This document shows, one piece after another, positions 1 to 10,637 of a DNA stretch of 64,000 bases (its first letter is position 1; every line of letters begins with the position of its first letter). The position numbers and the translations under genes were made by a program. Source of the stretch: Rhytidiadelphus loreus (taxonomy: Eukaryota; Streptophyta; Bryopsida; Hypnales; Hylocomiaceae). The notes beneath the pieces are model-generated. The model saw only the letters and a program-made list of their open reading frames with translations. It ran no database searches and was not told where the DNA came from. The stretch covers positions 14,203,501 through 14,267,500 of the forward strand of contig OX344762.1 of assembly GCA_947034895.1 (NCBI GenBank). The letters are read 5' to 3'.

Positions 1-344
1 GCAAAATCCATATTTTCTGTAATTATGGTTTCTCATTTACACCCTTTGTAAAATGTATGAGTTCTGGTCCTAGGATACTTTTAGCTCCTTACTGCTTCCA
101 TGCAGAGGTTTTGCGCGTAGGTGTAAGTCATTCATCACCTCTTCATTCCATATGTTTTACATATAGATATACGTAGCGAACAATGCCCACAATGTACATG
201 TTCTTGGTATTTTAGCTGCAAGATATTGCAATTCCGAAATGGTGAGTATGGACTGTTTTCCTTTACGGCTTTGAAAATACATAGGCTACCTTCAATCTCT
301 TTGATATCCAATTTCTAGTAATATTAGATACTTTTTCTACTGTA
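1..344. other. No gene recognised
   Basis: AT-rich sequence with no coding frame, RNA gene or repeat that I can support. It leads into the tandem array that follows. Confidence 0.5.
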
Positions 345-735
345 TAAAGAGATTTCCCGTTTGGTGGAGGTTCCCCGTTTTGTTGAAGTCTCCATTTCAA
401 CGTGATCATAAGATCTCCCGTTGTTTGGAGTTTCTCCGTGTAGTTTACTGTCCATTTTAACCAGATCGGGAGATTTCCCCTTCTTTTAGGGTTCTCCCTG
501 AAGTTTAGTGTCTACTTTGACCTGGTCGGGAGATCTCCCGTTCTTTAGAGTTTCTGCCTAAAGAGAGTGCCCTTTTAAAGCTTATCGCAAGATCTGTTGA
601 GGTTTGTTGGTTCTCACTGAAGTGAGTGTCCATCCTACATTCATCGAGAGATCTTTGGTTGTTTTAAGGTTCTTAGTGAAATCAGTTTCCTTTTAAACAA
701 CATCGGGATATCTCCCGTTGTTTAGGGTTGTCCTT
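345..735 (+). repeat. Degenerate tandem array, ~60-bp unit, about six copies
   Basis: The motif GGGAGATCTCCCGTT or a close variant recurs near 348, 409, 470, 530, 590, 650 and 708, a spacing of about 60 bases. Each copy is followed by a variant of GTTCTCCCTGAAGTTTAGTG. Copies are clearly diverged, so the array is old. Isolated copies of the core reappear near 1420, 1567 and 1737. I see no coding potential. Confidence 0.75.
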
Positions 736-769
736 TGTTTGATGAATTCACTTCCTTACTGTTCTCTCG

Positions 770-1240
770 ATGCAGAAGGCGGTTCTCGTTGTCCTGACAG
801 GTGCTTTATGCGTTGAAGGAGGTGTTTTGGATCTTCCTCAAATAGTCGACATTCCTTCTGGTTTTTGTCACTTTCTTAGACAGCTTGTTGAACAAACTCA
901 CTGTGGGTTGTGTTCCTCCATGCATATGTCCACTTTGGGAGAGCTTGTACGGCGTCTACTCCCATGAAAGACTTTGAAGGGGTTTCTCTTTTTCGCCGGT
1001 TTGAGCAACCCTAACAAGAATGATCCTTATCCAAACCGTGCTGGATTACTGAAGCGTATCTTAGGTAGCCCTAGAGAGCGCAGCATTCTTTGGAATCAAA
1101 CTATTGTACTACTTGAGTTAGATCCTTTGAAGTGGCCACACACTAATTTGATAGGTCCCTCCATACGCGTGAGGGATAATATAGATCTTTTGAAAGTAGA
1201 AGCTCCGTGTTATGTACACAAGGAGCTAGTTATTCACTAG
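770..1240 (+). pseudogene. Unrecognised 156-codon reading frame broken by one TGA
   Basis: One frame runs from ATG at 770 to a TAG at 1238-1240, interrupted only by TGA at 965-967. The two halves encode 65 and 88 residues from their own ATG codons. I do not recognise the protein. The second half contains short runs such as LFFAGLSNPNKND and GLLKRILGSPRERS that look protein-like, with no transmembrane segment or known catalytic motif. It sits directly after the tandem array and could be the remains of a mobile-element gene or of a host gene exon. An accidental open frame is also possible. Confidence 0.3.
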
Positions 1241-1810
1241 CATAGATATTGTAGGAACAGCCTTTATTTATTTTTGTGGGCAATTTCTTGTCACCTTCTT
1301 TATCGATATAAATAAAATGGAGTGAACCCACCCTAAACCTTTTAATAATTACTTCCAAGTTTCATTTGACCGTACCAACAGTTCTCTTGTACCGTAGGAA
1401 TGAATGCGGGATTATATCGGGAGATTTCCAGATCCTAAGTAACTATGTGAAGAAATACTAACAGTCTATTGCTTACTTAGTTCTTCTAATAATGTAAGTG
1501 AATAATAACCGTTTTCATCGATTTTTGGTGACACTAAAGATCCCAATGTCTTCAATATGCACTACATCGACAAATCTCCCGATGATTCATCTCAATGTGT
1601 ACGAATAAATGTTCAATAGGTGAAATGTCTTAGTTATTATGTCTCTTTGTCCTCTTCAAGGGTATGCCCAGAGGGGACTTCATTCTTTTTTTCCCACTTT
1701 CATAGGCGTTGTGGTCTCCAAAACCTAAGCAACGGGAGGTCTCCCAATGAAGTCTCCATCGACAAAGTCCAGAATTCATTGAATAGTCCAAAAGTAGTTA
1801 AATAGGGCAT
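1241..1810. other. Intergenic, no gene recognised
   Basis: No supported gene. Isolated copies of the GGGAGATCTCCC motif occur here, suggesting that the upstream array once extended further. Confidence 0.4.
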
Positions 1811-3600
1811 AGCTACAAAGTGTGATTCCTCCTTCAAAACTTTTAAAACTTGAGTACAATCATTTTAATCCCTAAAGGACCAAATTGTGTTTTTTGGCAA
1901 CATAGCAATTTTAGGTGACTCACTACAATAGGAATTTTCATTTTTTTTATGCAAATTTTCACACAACATGAGCATGAGGGGTAGCTTGAATGCACAACAA
2001 TTTTCATAGCTTTTGACTACATGGTTAAAGAGTTATTGCACAGTATGTAATTTTCATTGCTCAATAGGCAACTTGGGCAGCTAAAATAATCACTTTTTCA
2101 AAGAATAAAAATTTGAAATTATTTTTCTTGATTTACATATACATGGAAAGCTTTAAATCATTTCATTTTCATTAATGAGATGAAAGTTATGAGGAGTTTT
2201 AGTTTGGAGGTGGTTATGGAATTTCTACACTGAAATAAACTTTGAAGTCCTTTACTTAGTTCAATTTTAAATGTTTTTGAAAAAAATAAAAACATTCATT
2301 TGGATGTAAATTGTTTATTACAACATTACATCCATTGGGATTGGCATTTTTTTCATTCCATAACTAAATTCTTAACAATTTAGTATTTTGAATAACACTC
2401 TACTTCTTTCTATTTACTATTTTTTTCAAGCATGAATATGAAATCCTTTTTGTTTGGAATTTTATATATGTATTTCCAACTTATTTCTTCAATATATTAT
2501 GGAGAGTAATAAATTTTAGGATCTATAAATTTTTGTGTAAAAATTTTGAAAGATGAAATCTAACCATTTTAGAAGAGTTGAAAATACTTCATTTTGAAAT
2601 TCAAATGACTTGATCTTGCAATTGGTAAGGTTTTCTATTTTAAATTTTTAGGAGGGGGTATTCTAACAAGTTAACTAAAGGATCATACGGTTGGATTTGT
2701 TAATGAATAATTATAGATGAAGATTTCAACCTTGCTTGGGGTTTAAGTACTTTGAAGTAGTTTTGGCCCTAAAGACATTGAATACCTATAGGGATTAACC
2801 TCTAAGACATCTAGCATGTATTATTTGGATTAAGAGATCTTCAAGAGCTTACAATAGGAGTTACATGAGACATATGAAATAGATCCTGGAAGTATATTGA
2901 AAAACAAATTTTGCAGTGCTATCATTAGATGAAAGGGATGACTAGAATGAGTTCTTAACTACCTTAAGCTTAAGCTAAATCTAAAGTGCAGTTAATGTAG
3001 TGCAATAAATTCTTATTGACATTGAGGAGTGAATTGAAATATCAATTCGTTAGCCTTTTTAGTGGTGTGTGTGTAGGCATGCCTATAGCATCATTTTTGA
3101 CATCAAGTCGAGGCATTACGGATTCACAAGAACATCCTAAGCATTGTATTAATCACTTTCTAAACTCACTTGCTCTATTGAAAGCAATATTTTCATTGAT
3201 GATTGTTGGAGCCTATGAGCATAAATAACAACCTATGCCCCTTTGATTTTGAAAATTTACTTTCTAATTCATCCACAATCAAAGTCATTTTATGAAAATC
3301 ACCACTGGTGAGTTCTTCATTTCTCTTCCTACCAAAAAAAATGTATTAAATATTTTCATGGATAGATTTCTTTTAAAATAGTTGTTTTCCCTTATCGTAG
3401 TTGGACACTTTTTGAGCCTTCTACACCAAGTAGGGAAATTGGGTGGCCTTAACAATTAGGTTGCCTTCAGCCCTTCACCTAGAGAAATTACCTCATGACT
3501 CACTACTTGTCCACATGGAGGCGCATATGACTATAAACTTAGGCCATGAGCTAGTGCACCAACCCATGCAACACACATGGTTCCTGGATTACTGCATGCT
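1811..3600. other. AT-rich part of the duplication, no gene recognised
   Basis: No coding exon is supported. The longest open frame on the plus strand (3016-3228) is not conserved: copy B has a 2-base deletion in the GTGTGTGT run that breaks it. This argues for non-coding sequence. Confidence 0.6.
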
Positions 3601-3601
3601 A

Positions 3602-4011
3602 AGGTAGGAGGCTGTAAAACAATGCGGGCTTTAAAAATGGCTCCTATAAATGGCTGTGAAATGGTGCATCTAAAGTTTTGAAATTGACTAGTACATTCAT
3701 TGAATGAACGAAGGAAAAAAATATTATTAATTGTAAGAGCCAATCATTTTCTGTGTTTTCTCCATTTTTATTTACGATTGCAAATGAACCATTCATGAAA
3801 GATCTAGGGTCACAAATAGGGACCTATGACCCAACTCGTTTGAAAATTCATTAGTAATTCAAAAATCTTTGGAAAAATATGAAACCACTTGGGTTAGATT
3901 CCTCATCAATTTCTTTTTGTCTGAAAAATGAGCTAAAAATATTCCCGTCCAAAGAAATACATGATAAAGGCAGAACAACCCTTAGATGCACCATTTCTGA
4001 GCCTCCTACCT
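3602..4011. mobile_element. TA-flanked MITE, 410 bp, present only in duplication copy A
   Basis: The terminal inverted repeat is AGGTAGGAGGCT at the left and AGCCTCCTACCT at the right, with TA on each side (3600-3601 and 4012-4013). Copy B has the uninterrupted site GCATGCTACTACAGT at 31004-31018, so the insertion and its 2-base target duplication are directly visible. It has no coding capacity. The interior resembles the elements at 27807-28216 and 55513-55912. TA duplication suggests Tc1/mariner-type mobilisation, which I infer from the target site only. Confidence 0.9.
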
Positions 4012-4183
4012 TACTACAGTAATAGTACATTTTTATATAGTGTAAAATGTCGAGAAATTACAGAGGACAACCTAATTTCACTATTTAGTGTACATTAACA
4101 ACGGTCAATTGATGGGATTTGATACCTCCAAGCCAGGCCCCCGTATGACCGTGTCTGAATGTTCCGGTTCTCAACACCGGTTC

Positions 4184-7100
4184 TCAACACCGGTTCTCAG
4201 ACCCGTTCTCAGGCGCGATATACACACCGGGCGCGAGCCTCCGTTTCGCGCTTGCTTTGAGTGGCACCCTCTTAGACAGCGTGGCCGACCCCTCCCCTTC
4301 CGTCCCCTCATGCCCCTCCACCTTCCCCCATTCAAACGCCTGCAACAACGTCGCCACCGCAGTCTGAACCAACGAGATCCCCATCGGCAAGCCCGGACAC
4401 ACCCTCCTCCCCGTCCCGAACGGCAAGATCTCAAAGCTTTGCCCTTGCAGATCCAGCTTCTCATTCTTCCCACCAGGCAGAAATCTTTCGGGGGAGAATC
4501 GCTGCGCTTCGGGGTAGACCCTCTCCAGTCGTCCTATCCCCCACATGTTCACAAACACGTTCGTGTCCGCGGGAATGTCGTAGCCGAATGCTTTGCAAGG
4601 CTGGAGCGCTCTGCGATGGAGGAAGGGTATGGGGGGGTGGAGACGAAAGGACTCTTTCACGATGGCCTTGATGTAAGGGAGATGGGGGAGGTCGGAGGAG
4701 GTGACGAGTCGGTCGCGGCCGACGACGGTGTCGAGCTCACGTTGAGCGGTCGCCATGACGGAAGGGGTTTGGACGAGTTCGGTCATGACCCATTCGGTGG
4801 AAGCGATGCTGGTCTCCATGGCTGCGGCGTAGATTTGCTACAGTGCATCGACCGGGGACAACAACCAGAAGTTAAGTATTAAATGAATATACTAAACTCG
4901 AATCATCAAACACATATGCAATTAAGAGCTTGGGTCGAAAGATCCACTGGAATGAAAAGATCTGACTAGCTTTTACATGCATGATAAAAAATCAATTTCT
5001 TTCCATGCGCCGAAAATTGTGACATATATCTTCACAAAGGTCTAATTTCAGACCACAAACTAGGACTAGGACAAATATAGATTTGGGGCTTCAGACCGCG
5101 CATCCTCAACTGCGCCAAAGTATTAAAGTATGATTGCCAATTTCACGAAATTGATGTTCTAATGATTAGCATGCATGTCACGTACATGCATCTATTCACT
5201 TCAGTTTTCATTGGGGGCCGCTAAATTACCACGTCAATTATTTCGTGAAATTGGCATTATCCTACTACTTCTTTGGCACTTTGAGAATTAATGTGTAGCC
5301 TGAAACTTAAATTTATGATTCTCTAGGTTTAATTTTAACTTTATGGTCAATTTCGTTAAAATGGCAGTATTCTATTAAAATGGCACAAAATGAAACCACT
5401 AAAAGAATGAAAAAAATAAAAAGATTGTCCGAAGGAAGTGGAGATGCGTGAACTAGGAGTGATTTGAATGTGCTAGGCATAAAATTGGCACATGTATGAC
5501 CCTATCATGGCACACTAATTCTCCATTTGTAGAAGATATTCCATTAAAATGGCATGTGGAATACCACCATTTTAACGAAATTGACCATCTTTACTTAGTT
5601 ATATGTCACAATTTTGGTGTTGGAACATTTGGCTCCACTTCAACGAAATTGGCTTTAAAAGAGCGCCACGGGGATCGTCATTTTCGGAATGTCGAATAAA
5701 GTAAAGTGCGTTCCCGGTCAGTGTAATTCTTAGCAATCATCAAAAGACATATGCACAAACTTTGGTCTAGGGATCCATTGGAATGAAGAGATCTGAATTC
5801 TGCCTGGATAGCACGTCGCGAAGCTAGCGTCACGTACAGTTGTCTACTCGGTTGATTTCATTAGCTTTCATTACGGACCACTTGGTTACTACTTACTACT
5901 GACAGTGCGTGTAATTACAGTCCCGGTAAGAGTTAATTACATGGAATGAATTGAAGCGCACACTGAATTTGTGTCCTAGTACGTAACGATTAGAATGTTG
6001 ATCATGAGATGGGTACGGTTTAATAATAAAGGTAACTAAATTGAAGTGAAAATTATACATCATGGGCAATTGGGCATGCATGCCCTTTTATCGACTTCAG
6101 TGGTGATAAGACGGGTATCTGAGCACATATAGTTAACTAAAGTAACATCGTTATGAGACTGAAGTTTGATGAGTGAATTTGCTTGCTTACCCAGATCATG
6201 GTTCGCACGGTGTTGAGATCGATTTCGTTTCTTTTGTCCTCAGCTTCGTCGAGAAGTGTATCGAGGTAGTCCTTGGACTCGTAGCTTGTCGCCTGTTTCC
6301 GTTCCTCCAGGCGCTCATGAATAATGACGGCAAGGAACGAGTCCATCCTCGCTCGGAAGCGTTGGAATCGCCCCTCCAGTCCCTGCAAGTCCCAGCTCTT
6401 GAAAGCCGGGATGAAGTCGCCGAGGTTTAAGGTGCCGATGCATCGGTCGATTTCGGCCGTCACGGTCATGAGGTCCATCACCTTCTTGCTGTCGTCCACG
6501 CCCTCGCGCTGCTGGGCATGGGACACGGCGTCGTCGTAGCTCCCGGGCTGCAGGAGGCGCTTGCTCATCACCAGCTGCGAGAGGATGTTTCCGACCACGA
6601 CCTCGATGTGGAACCTCAAGTTTACCACGCCGTGGCACGGGATGATGCGCACCAGGTGCGCGAACTCCGTCTGCCGTAGCTGGTGCGCGGCCTCTATCCG
6701 CTGCGATGTTGAGAATTGGGTCTGGACCACCTTACGGAGATGCTTCGAATGGGGGCTGACATCTGAGAATGTAATATCTGCAACCACCAAATGATTGCAA
6801 TAAACAATTTCAATTTCTCACTACCAAAAAAGATACCCGGCTGAGAGAAAAATCTAGTGAAACCCGACCAGTGTCAGCCCGGGAGTACCAGTCCACCTAC
6901 ACCATATTCCGGTCGTGATCATTTTCAGAACTCTGGACGCTTGCAAGTCATATTTTGGACGCCGTGGACAACGCCATTCCTCACAACAATTTCTGAAACT
7001 TGGGAATCAAAGAAGACGTACAACGTTACACATTCTTTAAGATTCGTGAAATTGGTCCGGTTTCAGTAGTTCATTCAACGAAAACCTCAAATGTGGGCAT

Positions 7101-7617
7101 GGGTCACTTAGATTTCACAGCTCTAAATGCTTGATGTTTACAGTTTTGATGGACAGAAACTTACATGCATGTAAAATGACCACTGACTTAAGATTGAATT
7201 GCAGCAGATTCAGTCTGAACCGCACGCCTAGCTATACTTACATTGATCGATCCATTTCAGAGCTCACGTACCGTGGGGCAGGATGATCGCAGTCGATTGA
7301 AGCTGGGGCCTTGCGGAGAAATTGGCATCCTGCGTCCTGAGAAACTCCATAGCCGTCTCCGGCGTGGTGGCCACGACGACGAGCTTCTGTCCGAACCACA
7401 CGGACATGACGGGCCCGTACTTCTCCGCCAGCTTCATCAGGCTGCGCTGCGGGTACGCGCCGATCGAAGGCAAGGCGCCGATGATGGGCCAGGCGAACGG
7501 CCCCGGAGGCAGATTCTTCGGCGACGTCAGGAACCTCCGCAGCAGGTAGATGGCCAGCACCGCAACCACCGATCCCTGCACAAGCAGCCCATTATTATAT
7601 CCCTCGCACCCCCACAT
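4184..7617 (-). CDS. Cytochrome P450 monooxygenase, A-type (CYP71-clan-like), copy A; three exons
   Basis: Haem-thiolate oxygenase expected on the cytosolic face of the ER with NADPH-P450 reductase; substrate unknown. Exons on the minus strand are 7617-7272, 6777-6191 and 4837-4184, joining to 528 residues with all junctions GT-AG and phases 1 and 0. Visible landmarks are an N-terminal anchor (about residues 11-31), the PPGP hinge at 37-40, I-helix AAMETS around 316-320 (Glu-Thr in place of the commoner Asp-Thr), K-helix ESFR at 373-376, PERF at 427-430 and the haem loop FGTGRRVCPG with Cys458. Length is normal. Compared with copy B it differs at residues 80, 383, 385, 390, 402 and 518. Four of these follow the K-helix, at or near SRS5, and replace residues usual in the family (LLPRRA becomes FLHRRA; PAGT becomes PADT). 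Family identity is firm; the subfamily is not determined. Confidence 0.92.
5136..5255. repeat. Short inverted-repeat element in P450 intron 2
   Basis: GCCAATTTCACGAAATTGA at the left end faces TCAATTATTTCGTGAAATTGGC at the right end, making an imperfect hairpin of about 120 bases. The same structure is in copy B near 32122-32242, so it predates the duplication. It is probably an old MITE related to the 5344-5588 insertion, which uses a similar CAATTTCG word. Confidence 0.55.
5344..5588. mobile_element. MITE in P450 intron 2, absent from copy B
   Basis: Ends are TGGTCAATTTCGTTAAAATG at the left and an inverted match ending AACGAAATTGACCAT at the right. CTTTA flanks both sides (5339-5343 and 5589-5593), and copy B has a single CTTTA here in the context TTTTAGCTTTACTTAG. 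This is an occupied/empty site pair, so the insertion postdates the duplication. About 245 bases, no coding capacity. Superfamily not assigned. Confidence 0.85.
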
Positions 7618-8722
7618 CTCAAACGCGTGGCTGAACCGGACGTCGTGCTAATCATCTAGGGGGTTGCAATTGCCGGTGCATGCGAAGAGCATATATACTG
7701 CGCCATGCATTGGAGTTGCATGTGAATTGGCAGACTTGCTAATTCCCATGGCCAGTTGCGGATCCTAGCGCACCAGTAGATAAGAGACTGCGGATCCTAG
7801 TGACAGTTCAGGTATGTCAATGATTCTGAACACTGATCACCTAAGCACCAGAACTATTAATAGTACATACGAAAGTTTCATCCTTCAATGAAAATTCTAA
7901 CACGGAGTCCACGTTAGGGTATATATGTATATGACAATTTGCGAGACTTGCAATCCACAATATGAAGTTGTTGATCATGTATCACAGACCGCCAATTGAA
8001 ACTGATACCAAATCCCATGGCCAAACGTACGCCCTCCCCACGGTCCCCACAGCCTCACGTACGTAATCCGGCCACCCATTAGATTGACATGAATCTGGAG
8101 AACTATGCATGGAAACTTAGCGCGAAACTTGGTCACTCTTTACAAAGAAGTGGGTGAGAAGCGAATCTCTAAGTCGAATTGAAATGGCGCACTAGCTGTC
8201 TGTGACGAATGGCTGCATGGTCGAGCACGCACGCGCGTACTGTGACCTTCAGATGCATGTTTGTCTGTGTTAATTTGAGAGTTGAAGTTCAGGAAAATTC
8301 TTACAGTGAGGATTCCTAGCACAGACTCCATGTAGAGATCGAATATATTACACTGTCGTCACTGATCTGCAAATGTCTAATCCATCGATCGATCGATGCG
8401 CGGGTATATTGGTCCTGTGATCGGCCATGTGGCTAGACGGCTTCTATTAATAAGGTGCTCTTGGGAAGCTACTGTAGCGAGTGTCGGACGCGCTAAACTG
8501 TAGGTAGAGGCTTGTCCTGGTCGAGTCACATACGGCATGATATGGACTTTGTTGTTGTTTCATCTTGTAATTAAGGCGCAAGGGCACATGGCTTTGACTA
8601 AAGTATCCCTGACGTCACAAAACGACGCGGTCAATCATGGCCTCCCCAAATTCTGGAATTTGGCTTGACTTCAGCTAGAGCACGTTTGCGCCAGACCCCA
8701 CAGTTGATCAAGTGAGTGACAA
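7618..8722. other. 5' flank of P450 copy A
   Basis: Upstream sequence of the minus-strand P450, nearly identical to copy B up to about 8570, so both genes have the same proximal promoter region. From about 8571 to 8740 the two copies have unrelated sequence, so any distal control could differ. No TATA box was assigned with confidence. Confidence 0.45.
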
Positions 8723-8740
8723 CCCTGTGACGTCACAGGG
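8723..8740. promoter_or_regulatory. 18-bp perfect palindrome containing TGACGTCA
   Basis: CCCTGTGACGTCACAGGG is a perfect palindrome centred on TGACGTCA, the core bound by plant bZIP factors. It lies about 1.1 kb upstream of the P450 copy A start and is missing from copy B. A role is only inferred from the motif. Confidence 0.3.
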
Positions 8741-8818
8741 GAAAGTGAGGCAGGAAATGCGTAAGAGTCTCTTGTGGAAGTCAATGAAATTTTCTTTCAC
8801 ACTCGAAGTGATGGCCGG

Positions 8819-9030
8819 GGTGAACTGACCCCCTCTCTCGGCCTGACGAGGGATGCATGTTAAAAAAGCCCCCTATTTTGGACCGTTCTAGGGTATACTC
8901 TTGACCTCACCTAGCTAATTCGGGGTCTGTGATCGCAAAAATGAATTCAAAATTTGCAAGAAAATTCATGTGCAGAAAATAAATAATTCCAGGGTTTGAC
9001 CGCAGGGCCGAGCGAGGGGGTCAGTTCTCC
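8819..9030. mobile_element. Foldback MITE, ~212 bp, TIR with GAACTGACCCCCTC
   Basis: The left end GGTGAACTGACCCCCTC is repeated inverted at the right as GAGGGGGTCAGTTCTCC. The same element in copy B is 35586-35798, so it was present before duplication. A target duplication is not clear. It has no coding capacity. Confidence 0.65.
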
Positions 9031-9346
9031 CTGCCGGGTGTCCGGCATGGTGGTCCTCGCCGGTACCTGCAGTTCGGAGGTGAGAAATTCAGAGTTACCA
9101 ACTTTATTTTCCCGACGCTGAAGGTGCTTCCATCTACAGTACTGGTCTGGATGGTACAACTTACTAAATCCAATTGTAATACGTAAAGCACTCCCGGGAA
9201 GTGCACCATTCATTTCCCGGGAGGACTGCGGAGCGTAATGCTCAGCTGGCGATGGGTTCTTCCCGTAACCGGGGATTACGTGTTCTTCATCGAACTTGCA
9301 CTCTCATCCCGCGATTTCATCCAATTGCTCGTGCTTTACGTCGGAC
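9031..9346. other. Spacer between duplication copy A and the copia element
   Basis: No gene seen. It ends with CGGAC at 9342-9346, the left target duplication of the retrotransposon. Confidence 0.5.
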
Positions 9347-9581
9347 TGTTGAAGTAGTCATTGACTCAGAAATAGAATAGTAGATGCTATTTCTAGATGA
9401 CACTAGAATAGAAGGTTCTATCTATATAGAGCGATCTACTAGTTACTTTAACTTTAACTTTTACTTTTACACACCTGTATTGGATAGTATATAATGGCCT
9501 TCCCCATGCTATGGGAGTATATATTTCTCTTGTTCAATTGTGTTGTTTGTTATGTTTAATGTTTGTGCCTTCACCTTAACA
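9347..9581 (+). repeat. 5' LTR of the copia element
   Basis: 235 bases, TG...CA ended, with TATATAAT near 9488-9495 as a plausible LTR promoter TATA box. The sequence after it, TTATTAGCACGAG, is the expected place for the primer-binding site, but I could not match it to a particular tRNA. Confidence 0.95.
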
Positions 9582-9686
9582 CGTTATTAGCACGAGACTC
9601 TCCCTGATCTCTCAACTTTTATTTTAGTTTTCATTCTCTCTTGTTTTTAGAGCCTTTGCCGTCGGCCGTCCTAGTTTTCTCTATCG

Positions 9687-10580
9687 ATGGCGATGCCTGT
9701 AGCGAAACGTCCCAAGGGAGAAAAAGGACGAGTTCAACCTTTACTTTTTGAGGCGTTGGAAGCTGACGAGAGCAATTACTTGGAGTGGAGCATCAATGCC
9801 AAATCCTATCTGTGTGCGGAGGAGTTGGATGGTACTTTGACGGCAGAAAAGGGCGATCATTTGCATTTGGAACCATCATCTTTCAAGTGGAAGGCACTTC
9901 TTATTCTGAGACGGCACTTAGACTTCTCCCTTCGGCAACAATACATTCAAGTTGATCATCCTGCCGAATTGTGGAAGCAGCTCGAGGCCAGATTTCACCA
10001 TGAGAAGACAATTTTTCTTCCTCAAGCCCGCAACGACTGGATTCATTTGCGTGTCCTGGATTTTTCTGACCTCTTGGCATTCAACGCAGAGTTGCACCGA
10101 ATCACTGCCCAGTTGCACTTGTGTGGAGAGACAATCACCGATAAGGAACTCATTGATAAGACTCTCTCCACCTTCCCTCCCGCTTCTGCTCTTTTAGCTC
10201 AACAGTACCGAAATGTGAGGTTTAAAACTCACTCTCGGTTGATGTCCTATCTTTTGCTTGCGGAAAAGCAACAACAACTTCTATTGAAGAATGTTGAGTC
10301 AAAGCCTGCCAAAGAAGCGCACACGATGGAGATACCAACACGTAGGCCAAGGGACATGAAGACACAACAGCGGTGGAAGCAACATCAAAAGCAACCGTCT
10401 TCATCAAAACCTAGAGATAAGTCTAAAATCTCTGACAAACCCTACTCATCTAATTCAAAGTCTCAGGATACCTGTACATGTCACAAGTGTGGTAGGGTAG
10501 GGCATATTGCTAAAGACTGTAGAGCTTCTGATTACCTTTCTAAAATGTATAAGGAGTTGCAACAGCTTAAGGCTGGGTAG
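9687..10580 (+). CDS. Copia gag, nucleocapsid with CCHC zinc knuckle
   Basis: The structural protein packages the element's RNA in cytoplasmic virus-like particles. It is a 297-residue frame from ATG at 9687. The N-terminal two thirds look like the UBN2-type gag domain of plant copia elements (NYLEWSINAKSYLC near residue 30). A basic, Lys/Gln-rich linker is followed by the zinc knuckle CHKCGRVGHIAKDC at about 265-278. The frame ends at TAG 10578-10580 and continues in the same frame towards pol. Most plant copia elements have one gag-pol frame, so this stop is either damage or a read-through site. Damage is more likely given the other lesions. Confidence 0.9.
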   Translation: MAMPVAKRPKGEKGRVQPLLFEALEADESNYLEWSINAKSYLCAEELDGTLTAEKGDHLHLEPSSFKWKALLILRRHLDFSLRQQYIQVDHPAELWKQLEARFHHEKTIFLPQARNDWIHLRVLDFSDLLAFNAELHRITAQLHLCGETITDKELIDKTLSTFPPASALLAQQYRNVRFKTHSRLMSYLLLAEKQQQLLLKNVESKPAKEAHTMEIPTRRPRDMKTQQRWKQHQKQPSSSKPRDKSKISDKPYSSNSKSQDTCTCHKCGRVGHIAKDCRASDYLSKMYKELQQLKAG

Positions 10581-10637
10581 AGAGAGGCCCATACCCTTGA
10601 TGCCCCCTCGATAGAGGAGACAGATGTAGAGAATTAT

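Larger units (their letters stand above)
1811..9033. repeat. Segmental duplication, copy A
   Basis: From the words AGCTACAAAGTGTGATTCC near 1811 this segment runs parallel to 28926 onward, offset by about 27 kb. The match is continuous to about 8570 and resumes from about 8745 to 9030. It carries a complete P450 gene with its flanks. Differences from copy B are a MITE present only here (3602-4011), an insertion in P450 intron 2 present only here (5344-5588), and a segment of about 370 bases missing here near 2914. Outside these the copies are almost identical over the gene's 5' half and flank, so the duplication is recent. Confidence 0.92.

Noticed and set aside
3016..3228. 70-codon plus-strand open frame
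   Set aside because: Copy B of the duplication has a 2-base deletion that breaks it, and no domain is recognisable.
4088..4882. 264-codon plus-strand open frame across the P450
   Set aside because: It is the antisense shadow of the GC-rich last P450 exon; the minus strand carries all the P450 motifs.
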